A DNA stretch of 64,000 nt. Origin: AC-32 sp963716865. Lineage in GTDB: Bacteria; Actinomycetota; Thermoleophilia; Gaiellales; Gaiellaceae. The notes beneath the pieces were generated by a model, which was given only the letters and a program-made list of their open reading frames with translations, had not been told where the DNA came from and searched no databases. The position numbers were made by a program, and so were the translations under genes. Position 1 is the first letter of the stretch, and the number at the start of each line of letters is the position of its first letter. The stretch lies in NCBI GenBank assembly GCA_963716865.1, contig CAVQUF010000001.1, positions 372,001 through 436,000 on the forward strand, in the 5' to 3' direction. Of the stretch, positions 1-8,306 are shown piece by piece.

Positions 1-528
1 GCCCGTGCCGTGGTCGACGAGCATCGAGGCGGTCAGCAGCGCCAGCTCGTAGAGGGGAAGCGGCCACGTCACGCCCGCCGGCAGGGCGAAGACGATCCGG
101 CGCACGTCCCCTGCGAGCGCCTCGTCGAGAACTGCCTTGAGGGCCGCGGTGCTCTCGGGCCCGGCGAACGTGAGCGCGCCCGGGACGGCCTCGCGACCTC
201 GAGCGCCCAGCGCGACGAGCAGCGCGTCGTACGGCACCTGCTCCCCGCCGTACGTGTCGACGAGGCGCTCCCCTGGATCGACGGCGGTCACGCGGCCCTG
301 GCGCAGGACGCCTCCGGCTGAGTCGACGAGCGGAGCCAGCGGGAACCGACGCGTCTCGGCGACCTGGAAGGGATCTCCCACCGAGAGCGGCCGGTAGACG
401 AAGTCCGTCTCAGGTGCGACGAGCTCGATCGAGATGCGGTTCTCGGCGAGCGCCCGCAGGGCGAGCGTCGCCTCGAGGGCAGCGACACCGCCGCCGGCGA
501 TCACCACTCGTTGCGCGTCGGACCTCAC
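1..528 (-). CDS. NAD(P)/FAD-dependent oxidoreductase, 3' part outside window
   Basis: The first 176 codons of a flavoprotein are visible; the gene runs off the left edge. Starting at a GTG, the protein opens with a beta strand and the dinucleotide-binding signature VVIAGGGVAALEA at about residues 8-20, the typical FAD-binding Rossmann start. The stretch TDFVYRPLSVGDPF and the later strand-turn segment VPYDALLVALGA match the pattern of type II NADH dehydrogenases and sulfide:quinone oxidoreductase-like enzymes. Without the C-terminal half the substrate cannot be assigned. It lies upstream of no other minus-strand gene visible here, and fabI on the same strand ends 142 bases before its start. 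Confidence 0.75.
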   Translation of the reverse strand, partial: MRSDAQRVVIAGGGVAALEATLALRALAENRISIELVAPETDFVYRPLSVGDPFQVAETRRFPLAPLVDSAGGVLRQGRVTAVDPGERLVDTYGGEQVPYDALLVALGARGREAVPGALTFAGPESTAALKAVLDEALAGDVRRIVFALPAGVTWPLPLYELALLTASMLVDHGTG

Positions 529-669
529 CCGTGGCTCCTCTCGTCGACGGACGAGATGATCGATCCGCCGGCCGCGCCCGACATCCGTGAACGCTCCCCG
601 AGCGCCCGCGGGAAAACACGGATCCGGCCGGGGCTACATCCCCATCGAGACCCGCCCGCCATAGCCGCC

Positions 670-1449
670 CTACATACCCATCGAGTGGTACCCGGAATCG
701 ACGTACAGCGTCGTCCCGGTGACGTTCCTCGCGTCCTCCGAGAGCAGGTAGGCGGCCGCCGCGCCCACGTCGTCGGCCTCGATCGGCCGGTGCAGCGGGG
801 AGCGCTCCTCGACGATCGCCTCCATCGTCGGGAAGCCCGCGATCGAGCGGGCGGCCAGCGTGCGAACCGGCCCGGCCGAGACGGCGTTGACGCGGATGTT
901 CTTCTGGCCGAGGTCCCAGGCGAGGTAGCGGACCGACGCGTCCAGCGTCGCCTTGGCGACGCCCATCACGTTGTAGTGCGGCACCGCGCGCTCGCCGCCG
1001 AGATACGTCATCGTCAGGATCGAGCCGCCGCCGTGCGCCTCCATCAGCGGCTCGGCGAGGCGGGCGCAGGCGACGAGCGAATACGCGGAGACGTCCAGCG
1101 CGAGCCAGAAGCGGTCGCGCGGCGTGTCCGTGAAGCGGCCCTCGAGGTCCTCCGCGGCTGCGTACGCGACCGAGTGGACCAGGAGGTCGAGGCCGCCCTC
1201 GAACGCCTCGCCGACCTCGCCGAAGACCCGCTCGAGGTCCTCGTCGGAGCGGACGTCGCACGCGGTCACGAGAGGCGAGCCGACCGATTCCGCCAGCTCG
1301 CGGACGTTCTTCTCGATCCGCTCGCCCTGGTAGGTGAACGCGAGCTCCGCACCGCCCTCCGAGAGCCGGCTGGCGATCGCCCACGCGATCGAGCGGCGGT
1401 TCGCAACGCCGAGGACCAGCCCCCGCTTGCCGGCGAACGCACCCTCCAC
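670..1449 (-). CDS. fabI: Enoyl-[acyl-carrier-protein] reductase (NADH), FabI
   Basis: FabI reduces the trans-2 double bond of enoyl-ACP in the last step of fatty-acid elongation. The 259-residue protein has the FabI-specific nucleotide motif GVANRRSIAWAI near the N-terminus and the active-site Tyr-x6-Lys in HYNVMGVAKA, which distinguishes FabI from ordinary SDRs (Tyr-x3-Lys). The C-terminus is the usual GYHSMGM. The GTG at 1449 was chosen because family proteins begin just before the FAGKRGLVLG strand; an ATG at 1509 in the same frame would add an atypical tail and run into the divergent protease promoter. Odd point: after the TAG stop, 11 sense codons in frame repeat the SMGM ending before a second TAG at 634-636. 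Confidence 0.95.
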   Translation of the reverse strand: MEGAFAGKRGLVLGVANRRSIAWAIASRLSEGGAELAFTYQGERIEKNVRELAESVGSPLVTACDVRSDEDLERVFGEVGEAFEGGLDLLVHSVAYAAAEDLEGRFTDTPRDRFWLALDVSAYSLVACARLAEPLMEAHGGGSILTMTYLGGERAVPHYNVMGVAKATLDASVRYLAWDLGQKNIRVNAVSAGPVRTLAARSIAGFPTMEAIVEERSPLHRPIEADDVGAAAAYLLSEDARNVTGTTLYVDSGYHSMGM

Positions 1450-1482
1450 GACGCGCGAGTGTACGAGGTCCTGGGGTTCCGC

Positions 1483-1488
1483 TACTCT
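1483..1488 (+). promoter_or_regulatory. -10-like hexamer of the subtilase gene
   Basis: TACTCT lies 8 bases before the TTG start at 1497. There is no Shine-Dalgarno sequence in the gap, so transcription probably starts at or next to the start codon, giving a leaderless mRNA. Confidence 0.45.
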
Positions 1489-1496
1489 GAGACTCC

Positions 1497-4400
1497 TTGC
1501 GCCGCCCATTTCTCCTCGTTCTCTCGGCGGCGCTCGTCCTCGTCACTGCCGCGTCCGCGAGCGCCCAGCTGAGGGCGATACGGCTTCCGCGCTCGGGAGA
1601 CCGCACGCTGCCGCGGATTCGGCACGGCGCGATCCGCATCCCGCCCGGGCACGCGTCCGGCCGCGTCACGGTTCTCGTCGACCTGCGGCTGCCGCCGCTC
1701 GCGGCCGCCTACGGCCGGGGCCTCGTCGCCTTCAACGCCCAGCGGAGGCTGAACGCCTCCAGCAGGAGCTCGCGGGCCTACCTCGCCCGGCTCGCGCGCG
1801 CCCAGGCGGTGGCCGCCGTGCAGATCAGGCGCGCGATCCCGCAGGCGCACATCTCCAACCGCTACCGGGTCGTGCTCGACGGCTTCGCGCTCCGGCTGCC
1901 CTACCGCTCCCTGCCCACGCTCGGGCGCATCTCCGCGGTTCGCAAGATCTACCCGAGCCTCGGCTACCACCTCGACACGAACAAGAGCCCGTCCGTGATC
2001 CACGCCGACACGTTCTGGGCGACCACAGGTGGACGGGGCCAGGGAGTGAAGATCGGGATCGTCGACGACGGCGTCGACCAGACGAACCCGTTCTTCAACC
2101 CGGCGGGCTTCTCGTACCCGGCCGGCTTTCCGAAGGGCCGGACCGCCTACACGACCCCGAAGGTGATCGTCGCCCGCTCCTTCCCGGGACCGGGCTCGGG
2201 CAAGCAGGGCCGGCTCCCGTTCTACAAGAAGGACTCGTTCCACGCCACACACGTCGCCGGGATCGCGGCGGGTGTCGCGGGCACCGTCGCCCCTCAGGGG
2301 TTCGACCACCTGCAGGCGGTGAGCGGCCTCTCCGGGATCGCTCCGCGCGCGTGGATCGGCAACTACCGCGTCTTCAACGCGCCAACGATCACCGGTGGGC
2401 TCGACGCCTTCACGCCGCAGATCGTGCAGGCCTTCGAGTCTGCCGTGGCCGACGGGATGGACGTGATCAACTTCTCGGGCGGCGGCCCCGAGGCGGACCC
2501 GTCGAGCGACGCGCTGATCGAGGCGACCGACAACGTCGCCGCCGCGGGCGTCGTCCCGGTCATCTCGGCCGGGAACGACCGCGACGAGTTCGGCCTAGGC
2601 TCGGTGGGGTCGCCGAGCAACGCGCCGGACGCGATCTCGGTCGCCGCCGTCTCGAACCTCCACGTGTTCGACCCGGAACTGACGGTGACGACAGCGGGAG
2701 CTCCCGCGGGCCTGCAGCACATCCCGTTCGCCTACAACGTCGAGGTCCCGGTGCCCTGGGAGCGCTTCGACCACATCCTCGCCGACGTCGGCGCGATCGC
2801 CGGCACGGACGGGCACCCGGTCGACCGCAAGCTGTGCGCGCCGGCCGGATTCGACCCGAACGACGACCAGCGCTCGACGCTGCCCGCCGGCTCGCTCGGC
2901 GGGCTGGTCGCGCTCGTCTCCCGCGGAGGCTGCACGTTCGACTCGAAGGCCGCGCGTGTCCAGCGGGCGGGCGGGATCGGGATGATCGTCGTCGACAACC
3001 GGCCGGGCGAGGCGAACTTCATCCCGCTTGCGCTCTCGGTGGACGGGGGCATGATCTCCGACCTCGACGGCGCCGACCTGCGTGCGTTCATGGCCTCGCA
3101 CGGCGGCCGGGCGACGTTCCGCGCCACCCCGGCGAACGACCCGCTCGAGCTGCAGACCGGCCGCAGCGGGATCGTGACTAGCTTCTCGTCCGCCGGGCCG
3201 ACGAACTACGACCACGCGCTGAAGCCGGACCTCGCGGCACCCGGCAGCCAGATCCTCTCCTCGATCTCGTCGACCCTGGCCGAGTTCCATCACCAGAGGT
3301 TCGCCGTCCTCGACGGGACGAGCATGTCGGCCCCGCACGTCTCCGGCGCGGCGGCGCTGCTCCTGCAGCAGCATCCGACCTGGACGCCGCGCGAGGTGAA
3401 GTCGGCGCTGATGTCCTCGGCCGGGCCGGCGTGGGGCGACACGGCACGGACGCACGAGGCGCCGGTGCTGCTCGAGGGAAGCGGGCTCGTCAACGTCGCC
3501 GCGGCGAACGACCCGAAGCTGTTCACCGGCCCGCCCTCGCTCTCGTTCGGCTACCTGGACACGACCGAGGGCAAGGCCCGCCTCGCGCTCCTGCTCTCGC
3601 TCACCGACGCAGGAGGAGGCGCTGGGACGTGGACAGTCTCGGTCGACGCGCAGGCCGCGAGCTCGGGCGCCGCGATCACCCCGGGGGCCTCGATCCTCAC
3701 GGTCGCGCCCGGCGGGACGGTCGACCTGCCGGTCGCCGCCTCGGCGCCGCAGGGATCGCCGCGCGGCGACAACTACGGCTTCATCGTCCTCCAGCGGGGA
3801 GCCGACCGCGTCCGGGTCCCGTACTACTTCAGCGTCGTGCTGCCGCAGATCGGCCGTGCGCCAATCGTCGCCGTGAAGCGCGACCAGACCGCGGACACGA
3901 GCAGCGGCACGAACTTCGTCAACGTCTACCGCTTCCCGGCCGATCCCTTCGGCCCGCCCTCCGACTACACCGGCCCGGGGATGCACGAGGACGGCGCCGA
4001 GCACGTGTACAGCGTCCACGTCAACGGGCACGACGCCAACGTCGGCGCGGCGGTGATCGCCAGCGGCCTCGGCGCGCTGGTCGAGCCGTGGTTCCTCGGC
4101 TCACTGAACGAGGACGACGTCCAGGGCTACCCGGGCACGCCGCTGAACGTGAACGGGCTCACGTTCGAGTACGAGTTCGACAACGGCGCCGCGGGAGTCG
4201 CCTTCCCGCCGGAGGGCCGCTACTTCGTCGCCGTCGACTCGCGCGCCGACCCGTTCACGGACGAACCCCTGCGCGGGCCGTACCTTCTGCGCTTCTGGCG
4301 GAACGACGTCACGCCGCCGAAGCTCCACATGCTGACCGGCCGCGTGAGCGCGGGGCACCCGCTGCTCGCGGGGATCGTCACCGACCGCGGCTCCGGCGTC

Positions 4401-4916
4401 GACCCGCTCTCGCTCGTGATCGGCTACAAGAACGTCCTCCTGCTCGCGGCGCTGTACGACCCGTCGTCCGGGCTCGTGGTCTGGCTCCTCGACGGCGCGC
4501 CGAAGATCGGCGTTGGCAAGACGAGCACGATCGCGATCGCGTCCGACTACCAGGAGTCCAAGAACGTCGACCAGGCGGGCGAGAACATCCTCCCGAACAC
4601 CGTCTTCCGCCGGTTCAAGCTCCGCGGAGTGAAGGGCCCGTCACTGAGCTGGCTGCTCCCGAAGCCGAGGGCGTGCGCGGCCAGGCGGGAGAGCCTGCTC
4701 GTCTCGGCGGGCTCGACCCGGCCGGTCCGCTCGGTGACGTTCTACGACGGCGGCCACAAGATCTCGCGCGAGCTCGGCTCGTTCTCGGGCATCTACGGGA
4801 CGACCTGGAAGACAGGCAAGGCCCGGCGCGGGCGCCACGTGCTCCTCGCAGTCGTCAGGGACCGCCGCGGGGCGCGCGCAGAGGCGCGACGGATCGTCCG
4901 CGTGTGCCACAGGTAG
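1497..4916 (+). CDS. Secreted subtilisin-like serine protease (S8) with PA domain
   Basis: A 1139-residue secreted peptidase. Residues 1-24 form a signal peptide ending SASAQ. The S8 catalytic triad is complete: Asp in KIGIVDDGVD (about residue 190), His in FHATHVAGIAAG (about 250) and Ser in DGTSMSAPHVSG (about 610). Between the His and Ser motifs lies an inserted PA-like domain (about residues 440-520, with GGLVALVSRGGCTFDSKA). A long beta-rich C-terminal region follows the catalytic domain, as in lactocepin-type subtilases. The TTG start is supported by the signal peptide and the hexamer just upstream. The gene ends inside the start of the following SDR. Substrate unknown; an extracellular scavenging role is an inference. 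Confidence 0.9.
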   Translation: MRRPFLLVLSAALVLVTAASASAQLRAIRLPRSGDRTLPRIRHGAIRIPPGHASGRVTVLVDLRLPPLAAAYGRGLVAFNAQRRLNASSRSSRAYLARLARAQAVAAVQIRRAIPQAHISNRYRVVLDGFALRLPYRSLPTLGRISAVRKIYPSLGYHLDTNKSPSVIHADTFWATTGGRGQGVKIGIVDDGVDQTNPFFNPAGFSYPAGFPKGRTAYTTPKVIVARSFPGPGSGKQGRLPFYKKDSFHATHVAGIAAGVAGTVAPQGFDHLQAVSGLSGIAPRAWIGNYRVFNAPTITGGLDAFTPQIVQAFESAVADGMDVINFSGGGPEADPSSDALIEATDNVAAAGVVPVISAGNDRDEFGLGSVGSPSNAPDAISVAAVSNLHVFDPELTVTTAGAPAGLQHIPFAYNVEVPVPWERFDHILADVGAIAGTDGHPVDRKLCAPAGFDPNDDQRSTLPAGSLGGLVALVSRGGCTFDSKAARVQRAGGIGMIVVDNRPGEANFIPLALSVDGGMISDLDGADLRAFMASHGGRATFRATPANDPLELQTGRSGIVTSFSSAGPTNYDHALKPDLAAPGSQILSSISSTLAEFHHQRFAVLDGTSMSAPHVSGAAALLLQQHPTWTPREVKSALMSSAGPAWGDTARTHEAPVLLEGSGLVNVAAANDPKLFTGPPSLSFGYLDTTEGKARLALLLSLTDAGGGAGTWTVSVDAQAASSGAAITPGASILTVAPGGTVDLPVAASAPQGSPRGDNYGFIVLQRGADRVRVPYYFSVVLPQIGRAPIVAVKRDQTADTSSGTNFVNVYRFPADPFGPPSDYTGPGMHEDGAEHVYSVHVNGHDANVGAAVIASGLGALVEPWFLGSLNEDDVQGYPGTPLNVNGLTFEYEFDNGAAGVAFPPEGRYFVAVDSRADPFTDEPLRGPYLLRFWRNDVTPPKLHMLTGRVSAGHPLLAGIVTDRGSGVDPLSLVIGYKNVLLLAALYDPSSGLVVWLLDGAPKIGVGKTSTIAIASDYQESKNVDQAGENILPNTVFRRFKLRGVKGPSLSWLLPKPRACAARRESLLVSAGSTRPVRSVTFYDGGHKISRELGSFSGIYGTTWKTGKARRGRHVLLAVVRDRRGARAEARRIVRVCHR

Positions 4917-5665
4917 CGGTCGTCACCGGCGGCTCGAGCGGCATCGGCGCGGCGATCGCCCGGAGCCTGACGCGTCGCGGCTGGACCTGCGTCCTGCTCG
5001 CCCGCGGCGAGGAGCGGCTGCGAGCGGTCGCGGAGGAGCTCGGCGCGGAGTGGGAGACCTGCGACGTCGGCGACCGGCAGGCAGTCGACCGCACGGCCGC
5101 CGCGGTCCGCGAGCGCCATCCCGAGATCGGCCTCCTCGTCAACAACGCGGGCGTGCCCGGGCGCGGCGGCTTCCTGCGCGCGAGCCCCGAGCTGATCGAG
5201 GAGGTGACGCGCACGAACTTCCTCGGCGGGGTCTGGTGCCTGCGGGCGTTCCTCCCGGCCCTCGAGGCGGCGGCGCCCTCGGACGTGGTGGACGTCGTCT
5301 CGGTCGCGGGCACGGTCTCGACCGGCGCGGGCGGCGCGTACACCGCCTCGAAGCACGCGCAGCTCGCCTTCTCACGCGGCGCGCGCGCCGAGCTGCGCGG
5401 GCGGGGGATCCGCGTCCACACGGTCGTTCCCGGCTTCGTCGAGACTCCCGGCTTTCCCCAGCGGAAGCGCTTCTCCAACCGCTTCGTGCGGTCGCTCGTT
5501 GCCGAGCCGGAGCTCGTAGCCGAGCGCGTCGTCGCGGCAGTCGAGCGCGATCGCCGTGAGGTCTTCGTCCCGCGCTTCTACCGGATCGCCCCGTTCGCGC
5601 AGGTGCTCGCACCCGGCCTGGTCGCGAGAGTCGGCGGCCGGGGCGTCCGTCCCTCCGGCGACTAG
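4904..5665 (+). CDS. Short-chain dehydrogenase/reductase
   Basis: A 253-residue classical SDR. It shows the cofactor motif TGGSSGIG at residues 7-14, the NNAG motif of the central sheet, and the active-site Tyr-x3-Lys in YTASK (about residue 146) with the preceding Ser in the VSVAG strand. The GTG start lies 13 bases inside the subtilase gene in another frame (GTG CCA CAG GTA), so translation is probably coupled. The C-terminal PRFYRIAPFAQVLAPGL region suggests membrane association, as in many SDRs of lipid metabolism. Substrate cannot be read from the sequence. Confidence 0.88.
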   Translation: MPQVAVVTGGSSGIGAAIARSLTRRGWTCVLLARGEERLRAVAEELGAEWETCDVGDRQAVDRTAAAVRERHPEIGLLVNNAGVPGRGGFLRASPELIEEVTRTNFLGGVWCLRAFLPALEAAAPSDVVDVVSVAGTVSTGAGGAYTASKHAQLAFSRGARAELRGRGIRVHTVVPGFVETPGFPQRKRFSNRFVRSLVAEPELVAERVVAAVERDRREVFVPRFYRIAPFAQVLAPGLVARVGGRGVRPSGD

Positions 5666-5668
5666 ACT
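5663..5668 (+). promoter_or_regulatory. -10-like hexamer of the marR-like gene
   Basis: TAGACT overlaps the TAG stop codon of the preceding SDR gene and ends 6 bases before the ATG at 5675. No Shine-Dalgarno sequence is present, so a leaderless transcript is likely. Confidence 0.5.
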
Positions 5669-5674
5669 GCCCGC

Positions 5675-6091
5675 ATGGCGGGGTCTCTGAGCGCCGAGGA
5701 GGTCGCACGCGTCGCCGAATTTCGGGGCGCCCTGCGCCGGTTCCTGCGCACGACCGAACGCAACGCCCAGGCCGCGGGCCTGACGCCGCAGCGCTACCTG
5801 CTCCTGCTGATGATCAAGGGCGCGCCCGACCTGAGCGAGCAGTCCACGGTCACCGAGCTCTCCGACCGACTGCAGCTCGCGCAGAGCACCGTGACCGAGC
5901 TCGTCAGCAGGGCCGAGGACAGCGGCCTCGTCGAGCGGAGGCGCTCGGACTCGGACGGCCGGATCGCGCACCTCAGCCTCTCGCCGGAGGGCGAGCGCCG
6001 CCTGGCGCAGGCGTTCACGAACAACGAGAGCGAGCGGCGGGCGCTACTGCGGGCGTTCGAGCACCTCGAGGCGCGCCTCCTCCCGGCCTAG
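5675..6091 (+). CDS. MarR-family transcriptional regulator
   Basis: A 138-residue winged-helix regulator. The segment LTPQRYLLLLMIKG leads into the helix-turn-helix STVTELSDRLQLAQSTVTELVSRAEDSG, followed by the beta-wing VERRRSDSDGRIAHLSLSPEG with the Asp-x-Arg wing motif of MarR proteins. N- and C-terminal helices would form the dimer interface. The two thioredoxin-like genes follow directly, which suggests the regulator responds to a small phenolic or oxidative signal and controls them; this is inference. The start ATG has a TAGACT hexamer 6 bases upstream and no Shine-Dalgarno sequence. Confidence 0.9.
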   Translation: MAGSLSAEEVARVAEFRGALRRFLRTTERNAQAAGLTPQRYLLLLMIKGAPDLSEQSTVTELSDRLQLAQSTVTELVSRAEDSGLVERRRSDSDGRIAHLSLSPEGERRLAQAFTNNESERRALLRAFEHLEARLLPA

Positions 6092-6100
6092 GCCCGAGCC

Positions 6101-6403
6101 GTGACGATCGAGTTCCTCTTCTGGCGCGGCTGCCCGTCGCACCCGGAAGCGCGCGAGCTGCTGGACGAGGTGCTCGCGGCGCGCGGAGTAGAGGCGTCCG
6201 TCGAGGAGCGCGAGGTGACCACGCAGGAGGAGGCGGAACGCCTCGGCTTCCCCGGCTCGCCGACCATCCGCGTAGACGGCCGCGACGTCGACCCGAAAGG
6301 CGCCGGGGCGCGACCCGCGCTCACCTGCCGCATCTACCATCTTCCCGACGGGCGGGTCTCGCCCGTCCCGACCCGCGAGCAACTGGAGGAGGCGGTCACG
6401 TGA
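6101..6403 (+). CDS. Thioredoxin-like protein with CPSH motif
   Basis: A 100-residue thioredoxin-fold protein starting at GTG, 9 bases after the marR-like gene. After the first strand (TIEFLFWRGCPSHPEA) it has CPSH in place of the usual CxxC, so one resolving cysteine is missing at that site. A second conserved cysteine lies in ALTCRIYHLPDGRVSP near the C-terminus. Small proteins of this type are annotated as thioredoxin family proteins and often sit near organomercurial or oxidative-stress genes. It overlaps the next thioredoxin-like gene by 4 bases (GTGA), pointing to a coupled pair. Precise redox partner unknown. Confidence 0.7.
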   Translation: MTIEFLFWRGCPSHPEARELLDEVLAARGVEASVEEREVTTQEEAERLGFPGSPTIRVDGRDVDPKGAGARPALTCRIYHLPDGRVSPVPTREQLEEAVT

Positions 6404-6927
6404 CCTTGACGTTGGGGACGGAAGCACCCGGGTTCGACCTGCCCGGCGTGGACGGAGAGAACCACTCGCTGGACTCGTACGGGGACGCGGAGGCGCTCGT
6501 GCTCGTGCAGTCCTGCAACCACTGCCCCTGGGTGCAGGCCTGGGAAGGCCGGCTCAGCGCGATCGCCCGCGACTACGCGGAGCGGGGAGTGCGCGTGGTC
6601 GCGATCAGCTCGAACGACGCGGAGAGCCACCCCGAGGACTCGTTCGAGGAGATGCAGGCGCGCTCGTCGGCGCAGGGCTTCGCGTTCGACTACCTCTACG
6701 ACGAGCCCCAGTCGATCGCCCGCGCGCTCGGGGCCGAGCGGACGCCGGAGGTCTTCCTCTTCGACCGCGACCGCAGGCTCGTCTACCACGGCGCGATCGA
6801 CGACGACCGCGACGAGACGGCGGTCGGGCAGCACTACCTGCGCGACGCGCTGGACGCGGTGCTCGCGGGCCGCGAGCCGGCGGTCGGCGAGACGCCCGCG
6901 GTCGGCTGCAGCGTCAAGTGGAAGTGA
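6400..6927 (+). CDS. Thioredoxin-family (AhpC/TlpA-like) protein
   Basis: A 175-residue peroxiredoxin/thioredoxin-like protein. The LGTEAPGFDLPGVDG opening is the standard AhpC/TSA start, the redox motif is CNHCPWV at about residue 38, and the C-terminus carries the family signature GCSVKWK. Members of this group are thought to act as thiol-disulfide oxidoreductases in the cytoplasm. It starts at a GTG that overlaps the upstream stop codon and probably shares the promoter before the marR-like gene. A GC-rich hairpin follows at 6945-6959. Confidence 0.85.
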   Translation: MTLTLGTEAPGFDLPGVDGENHSLDSYGDAEALVLVQSCNHCPWVQAWEGRLSAIARDYAERGVRVVAISSNDAESHPEDSFEEMQARSSAQGFAFDYLYDEPQSIARALGAERTPEVFLFDRDRRLVYHGAIDDDRDETAVGQHYLRDALDAVLAGREPAVGETPAVGCSVKWK

Positions 6928-6944
6928 CGCTCTGGGACGGCTGC

Positions 6945-6959
6945 CCCGGCAAAGCCGGG
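6945..6959 (+). terminator. Short hairpin after the thioredoxin-like genes
   Basis: CCCGGC aaa GCCGGG is a perfect 6-bp stem with a 3-base loop, 18 bases after the stop codon. There is no T tract, so it may work as a weak or factor-assisted terminator between this operon and the convergent methyltransferase gene. Confidence 0.4.
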
Positions 6960-6992
6960 ACATCCTCTCAGTCGGCGTCGCAAGCGAGCGCC

Positions 6993-7598
6993 TTAGCGCT
7001 TGCGGGCGACGACGTGGAAGAGATGCCAGTGCTTCGGCTCGCCCACCGCGGTCGATCCGTCCTCCTCCACCTCGTCGAGGCGCTCCACCTCGAAGGGCCG
7101 GAGCAGGCTCTCGACCTCGCCGCGCCCGTGAACCGACAGCGCCGGGTCGCTCGCCCACTCGTCGCGATCGCCGAATAGCTGGCCGCAGAAGCGTCCCCCG
7201 GGGACGAGCGACGAGACGACCCGCTCCCACACCGCCGGGAACGCGGCGGGAGGACAGAACGGCAGCGCGTAGCTCGAGTTGACGAGCGCCGCGCCGTGCC
7301 ACTCTGCGTCCTCGAACCGGCGGACCAGCACCTCGAGGCCGTCGCTCTCCGCGAGGCCCGGCCTCGCCAGGAGCCGCTCGATCGCCTGCACCTCGCCGTC
7401 GATCGCGAGCACGTGCCAGCCGCGGCGTAGCAGCTCGACCGTGTCGCGCCCCTCGCCGCTGCCGAGATCGACGGCGAACCTGCCTCCGACCGGGTCGGGC
7501 TCGGAGTCGAACAGGTCGAGCGCGAGGATCAGCGTCTCCCGCGGCTGGCCTTTCTCGGCCGCGTCGTAGTACTCGCCCCAGTCGTCTGTCTTGCCCAA
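6993..7598 (-). CDS. Class I SAM-dependent methyltransferase (TehB-like)
   Basis: A 201-residue methyltransferase with SAM motif I as AVDLGSGEGRDTVELL (about residues 40-55), the acidic end of strand 2 in VLAIDGEVQAI, and motif IV-like SSYALPFCPP. The overall arrangement resembles TehB-like and small-molecule methyltransferases. It begins at TTG, 6 bases downstream of the stop of the next methyltransferase gene, so the two are cotranscribed. Substrate unknown. The 3' end faces the thioredoxin-like operon. Confidence 0.82.
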   Translation of the reverse strand: MGKTDDWGEYYDAAEKGQPRETLILALDLFDSEPDPVGGRFAVDLGSGEGRDTVELLRRGWHVLAIDGEVQAIERLLARPGLAESDGLEVLVRRFEDAEWHGAALVNSSYALPFCPPAAFPAVWERVVSSLVPGGRFCGQLFGDRDEWASDPALSVHGRGEVESLLRPFEVERLDEVEEDGSTAVGEPKHWHLFHVVARKR

Positions 7599-7604
7599 CG
7601 GCGG

Positions 7605-8306
7605 CTAGGGCTTCTCGAGCAGGTACCAGCCGATGACCGCGGTGTAGTCCGGCGGGGCCGAGCTCCGTACGCGCTCGCGTTCCTCGCCCTCACAGCCGGC
7701 AAGGTCGAGGTAGGAATCGAGGTCGCGCGTCTCGGTCTCGCTCTCGGTCCGCACGAGCACGAGGCCGTTCGCCTCGAACAGGGTTCTCATGTCGACGTCC
7801 GCCAGGGCGCGGGTGTGCGTGGGATCGCGGCTCCGCTCGAACGCGTTGAGCTCGGCGGCGAGCAGCGGATCGAGCGGCGCGATCTGGTCCACGACGAGCA
7901 CGCGGCCGCCGGACACGGTCACGCGGGCCAGCTCCGCGACCACCAGCTCCGGGCGGGCGATGTGGTGCAGCGTTCGCAGGGTTCCAGCGAGGTCGAACGA
8001 GCTGCGCTCGAACGGCAGCTCGGTCGCATCCGCCTCGACGAAGGTCACGTTCGGGGACTTCTCGGCCCGGATCCGCCCCTGCTCGAGCAGCTCCGGCACG
8101 ACGTCCACCCCCACGACCTCGCGCACGTGCGGTGCGAGGGCGAACGCGAGGGCACCCGCGCCGCAGGCCGAGTCGAGGGCCCGCTCGTCGCCCGAGGGCT
8201 GCACGAAACGGACGACCTGCTCCTCGAGCTTTTCCGCGCGCGCATCCTGATGGGCTGCGATGCGCTCAGCCGTCCTGCCGAACCGCTCCCGCGTGGCGTC
8301 TTGCAT
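7605..8306 (-). CDS. Class I SAM-dependent methyltransferase (UbiE-like)
   Basis: A 233-residue methyltransferase. Motif I is ALDSACGAGALAFALA (about residues 42-57), followed by GVDVVPELLEQ (end of strand 2) and EADATELPFERSSFDLA (motifs II/III), the hallmarks of the Methyltransf_11/UbiE group. The start ATG lies 41 bases inside the tRNA nucleotidyltransferase gene, so the two overlap and are likely coupled. Substrate not recognisable; menaquinone or tocopherol-type methylation is possible but unsupported. Confidence 0.85.
   Translation of the reverse strand: MQDATRERFGRTAERIAAHQDARAEKLEEQVVRFVQPSGDERALDSACGAGALAFALAPHVREVVGVDVVPELLEQGRIRAEKSPNVTFVEADATELPFERSSFDLAGTLRTLHHIARPELVVAELARVTVSGGRVLVVDQIAPLDPLLAAELNAFERSRDPTHTRALADVDMRTLFEANGLVLVRTESETETRDLDSYLDLAGCEGEERERVRSSAPPDYTAVIGWYLLEKP

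Noticed and set aside
6972..6996. Fifth copy of the dispersed element
   Set aside because: Only about 17 bases resemble hairpin 1 (TCGCTTGCGACGCCGAC on the minus strand); hairpin 2 and the 3' box are missing, and part of it is the methyltransferase stop region.
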